Source: Bradyrhizobium sp. OK095
GTDB taxonomy: Bacteria > Pseudomonadota > Alphaproteobacteria > Rhizobiales > Xanthobacteraceae
Length of the DNA stretch: 64,000 bases
Direction of reading: 5' to 3'
Assembly: GCF_900109945.1 (NCBI RefSeq)
Contig: NZ_FOBX01000020.1
Coordinates: 29,522 to 93,521 of the forward strand
The translations under genes and the position numbers were made by a program. Below, one piece after another: positions 60,343 to 64,000 of this stretch. Numbering within the stretch: position 1 is the first letter of the stretch; each line of letters begins with the position of its first letter. The notes beneath the pieces are model-generated. The model was not told the DNA's origin, searched no databases, and saw nothing but the letters and a program-made list of their open reading frames with translations.

Positions 60343-61231
60343 CACCGTCGCGCAAGCTGTCGCCGACGCCAAAGCGGCGCCCGACACCATGGCCTGGGAT
60401 TCCGGGCTGCGGCGGCTGATGATGATCTACCTGCCGCTCGGCTGCTTCGTTTTGATCCTGCTGTTTCCGTTCTACTGGATGGCGATCACGTCGTTCAAGC
60501 CGAACGCGGAGCTGATGAATTACAAGGAGCACAACCCGTTCTGGATCACATCGCCGACGCTGGCGCATATCAAGCATCTGTTGTTCGATACCGCTTATCC
60601 GCGCTGGCTGTGGACGACGATGCTGGTCGCGATCGGCTCGACCACGCTGTCACTGATCGCGAGCACGCTGGCCGCCTACGCCATCGAGCGCCTGCGCTTC
60701 CGCGGTAGTCCCTATGTCGGCCTCGGCATCTATATGGCCTATCTCGTGCCGCCGTCGATCCTGTTCATTCCGCTGGCGACCGTCGTGGTGCAGTTCGGCC
60801 TGTTCGACTCGCCGTTGGCGCTGATTTTGGTTTATCCGACCTTCCTGGTGCCGTTCTGCACCTGGCTGTTGATCGGCTATTTCAAGTCGATCCCCTACGA
60901 GCTCGAGGAATGCGCGCTGGTTGATGGCGCCACGCGCCTCCAGATCCTGCGCCGGATCACGCTGCCGCTGGCGGTGCCCGGCCTGATCTCGGCCGGCATC
61001 TTCTCCTTCACACTGTCCTGGAACGAGTTTATCTATGCGCTCGCCTTCATCCAGAGCGGCGCCAACAAGACCGTGCCGGTCGCGATCCTGACCGAGCTCG
61101 TCACCGGCGACGTCTACCAATGGGGTGCACTGATGGCGGGATCGCTGCTCGGCTCGCTGCCGGTTGCGATCTTCTACTCGCTGTTCGTGGACTATTACGT
61201 GTCCTCGCTGACAGGCGCGGTGAAGGAATAA
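60335..61231 (+). CDS. Sugar ABC transporter permease (MalG/UgpE type)
   Basis: The 298-residue second permease has six helices (first: LPLGCFVLILLFPFYWMAITSF) and the EAA loop YELEECALVDGATRLQILRRI (about 187-207). The Asn in SWNEFIYALAF is typical of MalG. Its ATG overlaps the previous stop. No ABC ATPase follows, so the transporter as encoded here lacks its motor and must share one from elsewhere, as several carbohydrate uptake systems do. Confidence 0.93.
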   Translation: MTDTVAQAVADAKAAPDTMAWDSGLRRLMMIYLPLGCFVLILLFPFYWMAITSFKPNAELMNYKEHNPFWITSPTLAHIKHLLFDTAYPRWLWTTMLVAIGSTTLSLIASTLAAYAIERLRFRGSPYVGLGIYMAYLVPPSILFIPLATVVVQFGLFDSPLALILVYPTFLVPFCTWLLIGYFKSIPYELEECALVDGATRLQILRRITLPLAVPGLISAGIFSFTLSWNEFIYALAFIQSGANKTVPVAILTELVTGDVYQWGALMAGSLLGSLPVAIFYSLFVDYYVSSLTGAVKE

Positions 61232-61360
61232 CAGTTTCGTGCGATCACGGTGGATCGTGCACTCCTGATAGACCCCGTGCGTCCTTGGTCCCACCTTGCC
61301 GCACCAACGGCGGGGCGACTGTTTGTGCCATCGATACCCGCTCCAGAAAGCGAGAATCGC

Positions 61361-62329
61361 ATGGGATCGCCCAAACTCCCCTCATTGTCCCGACGAGGCT
61401 TTTGCCTGTGCTGCGTCGGCGGCGCGTTTGCTGCCACTGCGGGCTGGCTCTCACCGAGGCAGGCCTACGCAGAGGCGCGCGGCCTCGTCAGCCTGATCAA
61501 GGACAGCGCGGCGATGTCACCGATCAAAACCTACAAGCTGCGCAACAATATCAGCGTGCTCGAAGGATCCGGCGGCAACATTGCCGTTCTCACCGGACCG
61601 GACGGCAAGGTTCTCATCGATGCCGGAATCGGCGTCTCGCGCCCCCAGCTCAGCAAGGCGCTCGCCGAGCTCGGCAGCGAGCCGATCACGCATCTCGTCA
61701 ATACGCACTGGCATTTCGACCATGCCGACGGCAATGAATGGCTGCACGCGGCAGGCGCGAAAATCATCGCCCACGAAAACACCCGCAAGCATCTCGCCGG
61801 CATCCAGCGGGTCGAAGACTGGGACTACAATTTCCTGCCCCCGCCAGCAGACGCATTGCCCGCCGAGGTTTTCACCGAAGACCGCGGCCTGAAGCTCAAC
61901 GGCGCGTCGGTGGCCCTGAGACATTACGGGCCCGCGCATACCGACAGCGATATTTCGGTGATGTTCACTGAAGCCAACGTAATTCATGTCGGCGACACGT
62001 TCTGGAACGGCATCTATCCCTTCATCGATTATTCGACCGGCGGCAGCATCGACGGCATGATCTCGGCGTCCGACGCCAATCTGGCCGTGGCCAAGAGCGA
62101 CACCATCATCATTCCCGGCCACGGCAAGCCCGTCAGCAACAAGGCCGAGCTTCAGGGATTCCGCGACATGCTGGTCGCCATCCGCGACAATGTCGGCAAT
62201 CTCAAGAAGCAGGGAAAAACGCGGGACGAAGCGGTGGCCGCCAAGCCTACCGCTGCGTTCGACGCGAAATTTGGCCAATTCGTCATCGATCCCGGCTTTT
62301 TCACCAGGCTGGTCTATGAAGGTGTGTGA
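61361..62329 (+). CDS. Tat-exported metallo-beta-lactamase-fold hydrolase
   Basis: The 322-residue protein has a Tat signal (SRRGFCLCCVGGAFAATAGW, about 10-29) with three unusual Cys in the hydrophobic region. The metallo-beta-lactamase-fold ligands are His116, His118, Asp120 and His121 in NTHWHFDHADG, His193 in PAHTDSD, Asp212 in HVGDTFWNG and His254 in IPGHGKP. This set supports a dinuclear metal site. ATG at 61361 is preferred because it gives the twin-arginine motif; a longer frame from 61250 does not. The substrate may be a lactone, thioester or similar; true beta-lactamase activity is not implied. It follows the sugar permeases by 129 bp. Confidence 0.85.
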   Translation: MGSPKLPSLSRRGFCLCCVGGAFAATAGWLSPRQAYAEARGLVSLIKDSAAMSPIKTYKLRNNISVLEGSGGNIAVLTGPDGKVLIDAGIGVSRPQLSKALAELGSEPITHLVNTHWHFDHADGNEWLHAAGAKIIAHENTRKHLAGIQRVEDWDYNFLPPPADALPAEVFTEDRGLKLNGASVALRHYGPAHTDSDISVMFTEANVIHVGDTFWNGIYPFIDYSTGGSIDGMISASDANLAVAKSDTIIIPGHGKPVSNKAELQGFRDMLVAIRDNVGNLKKQGKTRDEAVAAKPTAAFDAKFGQFVIDPGFFTRLVYEGV

Positions 62330-62420
62330 GACGCCGCGTGCGGCTGCGGCGTTTGGCCCGATTTCACAAAACTGCAACATGCGATCCGCATAAGACGGCC
62401 TCCGCTAACAGGAGACGCAC

Positions 62421-63776
62421 ATGCGCGCGACTTTTCTCAGCACCGTCGCAACGATCATTCTCACCGCGAGCACGGCGCTCGCCCAGAGCGAAGGCGAATT
62501 CCCGGCCAAGCTCGCCGGCCACGTGGTGATGCCGGCCGCGACCTTCATCGACGCGCCGGCCGACGCCCCCGCCGATCTCAAGACCTCGGGCAAATACACC
62601 ACCGGCAAGCGCGTCGATGCGCTCGGCACCGTGATGGGCAAGTCCTTTGAGCGCCCGACCGGCGTCTCGCTGCCGTTCAAGGGCCAGCCGCTGCAGGGCC
62701 ATTCCGGCATCAAGCACATGCCCGACGGCAGCTACTGGGTCATCACCGACAACGGCATGGGCGCGCGCGCCAACTCGCCGGATTCGATGCTGTATCTGAA
62801 CCGCTACAAGATGGATTGGGCGAACGGCAAGATCGAGCGCCAGGAGACCATCTTCCTGCACGATCCCGACAAGAAGGTGCCGTTCCGCATCGTCCATGAG
62901 GACACCGAGAGGCGCTACCTCACCGGCTCGGATTTCGACACCGAGGGTTTCCAGATCATCGGCGACACCTTCTGGATCGGCGACGAGTTCGGCCCCTACA
63001 TCCTGAAGGCCGACAAGACCGGGAAAATCCTGGCCGTGTTCGAGACCATCGCTGACGGCAAGCCGGTGCGCTCGCCCGACCATTGGGCGGTGGGAACGCC
63101 GGGCGCTCCGGGCGCGACCTACACCAACGTCAACCTCCGCCGCTCCAAGGGCTTTGAGGGCTTTGCGTCCTCCAAGGACGGCAAATTCCTCTACGGCCTG
63201 CTCGAAGGACCGCTGTGGGATGCGGACAAGAAGGATTGGGAGCGGGTCGACGGCAAGGAAGCCTCCCGCATCCTCGAATTCGACGTCGCTGCGGAAAAAT
63301 TCACTGGCCGCTACTGGCAGTATGTGTTCGAGCAGAACGGCAACGCCATCGGCGACTTCAACATGATCGATCCGGCCTCCGGCCTCATCATCGAGCGCGA
63401 CAACGGCGAAGGCACCGCAGACAAGGCCTGCCCGCAAGGCACCCGCGGCGAAAACTGCTTCCCTGATGTGGCCAAGTTCAAGCGCGTCTACAAGATCGAG
63501 CTGACCGACGCCAATGTCGGCAAGCCCGTCCGTAAGATCGGCTATATCGACCTGTTGAAGATCCAGGACCCCGACAAGAAGGCGCGCAAAGCCCTCAATG
63601 ACGGCGTCTACACCTTCCCGTTCTTCACCATCGAGAACGTCGATCGCGTCGACGATACCCACATCATCGTCGGCAACGACAACAATTTGCCGTTCTCGTC
63701 CAGCCGCGATCCCAACAAGGCCGACGACAACGAGTTCATGCTGCTCGACGTCGCGGACTTTCTGAAGGCGAAGTGA
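62421..63776 (+). CDS. Secreted phytase-like esterase-domain protein
   Basis: The 451-residue precursor has a signal peptide (FLSTVATIILTASTALAQ, about 5-22). The mature region matches the esterase-like phytase domain family: LQGHSGIKHMPDGSYWVITDNGMG, FDTEGFQIIGDTFWIGDEFGPYIL, RSKGFEGFASSKDGKFLYGLLEGPL and NVDRVDDTHIIVGNDNNLPFS. These are propeller-like acidic metal-binding patterns shared with phosphatase-like secreted proteins. Whether it hydrolyses phytate or another phosphoester is unknown. An AGGAGA ribosome site precedes the ATG. It ends the gene block; a long repeat follows. Confidence 0.85.
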   Translation: MRATFLSTVATIILTASTALAQSEGEFPAKLAGHVVMPAATFIDAPADAPADLKTSGKYTTGKRVDALGTVMGKSFERPTGVSLPFKGQPLQGHSGIKHMPDGSYWVITDNGMGARANSPDSMLYLNRYKMDWANGKIERQETIFLHDPDKKVPFRIVHEDTERRYLTGSDFDTEGFQIIGDTFWIGDEFGPYILKADKTGKILAVFETIADGKPVRSPDHWAVGTPGAPGATYTNVNLRRSKGFEGFASSKDGKFLYGLLEGPLWDADKKDWERVDGKEASRILEFDVAAEKFTGRYWQYVFEQNGNAIGDFNMIDPASGLIIERDNGEGTADKACPQGTRGENCFPDVAKFKRVYKIELTDANVGKPVRKIGYIDLLKIQDPDKKARKALNDGVYTFPFFTIENVDRVDDTHIIVGNDNNLPFSSSRDPNKADDNEFMLLDVADFLKAK

Positions 63777-63785
63777 GCGACGCTC

Positions 63786-63906
63786 TCTCCTCTCCCTCTC
63801 CCCGTTCTTACGGGGAGAGGGCTGGGGTGAGGGGCTCTATCCTCGAAGACGGTGAGAGTGCGACTCGCGGAGACAGCCCCTCACCCCACCCTCTCCCCGT
63901 AAGAAC
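63786..63906. repeat. CCTCTCCCCGTTCTTACGGG dispersed inverted repeat
   Basis: CCTCTCCCCGTTCTTACGGG...GGTGAGGGGCT (63789-63836) is mirrored by AGCCCCTCACC...CTCTCCCCGTAAGAACG (63876-63906). The outer arms are inverted copies of each other and each contains a smaller hairpin. It resembles the element at 30-96. The remaining sequence to 64000 shows no gene. Confidence 0.75.
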
Positions 63907-64000
63907 GCAGGGCTGTCCGGGGAATGATTCACTATGCCGCGGAGCATGCCCGGTTTAACCGGCATGAAGCCGGTACTTTCTGGTTGTCGAGACTCAGAAA

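Noticed and set aside
61361..62329. Metallo-beta-lactamase-fold protein as an antibiotic resistance gene
   Set aside because: The fold is shared by many hydrolases; context is carbohydrate transport and no class-specific lactamase features are visible.
63911..64000. Terminal sequence with ACCGG-rich short inverted repeats
   Set aside because: Too short and cut off by the window edge; no gene or known RNA can be supported.

Overview
The window looks like chromosomal DNA of a Bradyrhizobium-type alphaproteobacterium. It is GC-rich and carries a Caulobacter-like flagellar block with sciP and flbD, a complete napEDABC operon behind a perfect FixK/FNR box, an ssu alkanesulfonate operon, and many short dispersed palindromic repeats of the kinds scattered through Bradyrhizobium intergenic DNA. 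Genus is inferred from gene content and protein resemblance, not from a search. I found no rRNA, tRNA, CRISPR array, prophage or intact insertion sequence.

Layout: 104-2525 (minus) a secreted Pro-rich protein, a PmtA-like methyltransferase and mnmA. 2864-11028 (plus) the flagellar block fliK-flgD-sciP-fliF-fliG-fliH-fliN-flbD, with a sigma-54 promoter before fliK and CtrA-like boxes before sciP and fliF. 11296-12444 an M20 peptidase. 12560-17323 (minus) the sulfonate operon (ssuA, a 28-aa ORF, ssuD, ssuC, ssuB, a flavin reductase, then a 52-aa membrane ORF). 17697-21157 (minus) a cytochrome P450 behind a PQQ alcohol dehydrogenase. 21401-28125 (minus) an L,D-transpeptidase, a membrane protein, a LuxR regulator, an LLM oxidoreductase, an acyltransferase and a membrane-bound AraC regulator. 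28339-32507 napEDABC. 32771-35667 a Dda/RecD-like helicase and a secreted TPR-caspase protein. 35977-43082 msrA, msrB, small membrane and Cys-rich secreted proteins, a Pro-rich single-pass protein and purA. 43336-46506 (minus) a MacAB/LolD-type exporter. 46700-52934 a Mg-type P-ATPase, two EamA transporters around a DUF1330 gene, and a Bug solute-binding protein. 53069-56520 (minus) two near-identical chemoreceptors. 56787-63776 a 2-hydroxyacid dehydrogenase, a sugar ABC importer without its ATPase, a Tat-exported metallo-beta-lactamase-fold protein and a phytase-like esterase.

Links between genes: the flagellar block carries structural genes, its sigma-54 activator (FlbD) and a CtrA antagonist (SciP), so control and output are encoded together. 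In the sulfonate operon SsuABC imports, SsuD desulfonates, and the flavin reductase probably supplies FMNH2. NapC-NapB-NapA form the electron path from quinol to periplasmic nitrate. The least explained items are several small genes (28, 52, 81 and 91 aa), a 17-bp hairpin between the PQQ dehydrogenase and a P450 with a non-standard I-helix, and a GGAAC-N16-CGTT (EcfG-type) promoter before a tandem pair of GLG1-like Cys-rich secreted proteins. No single cassette stands out as a clearly new system.
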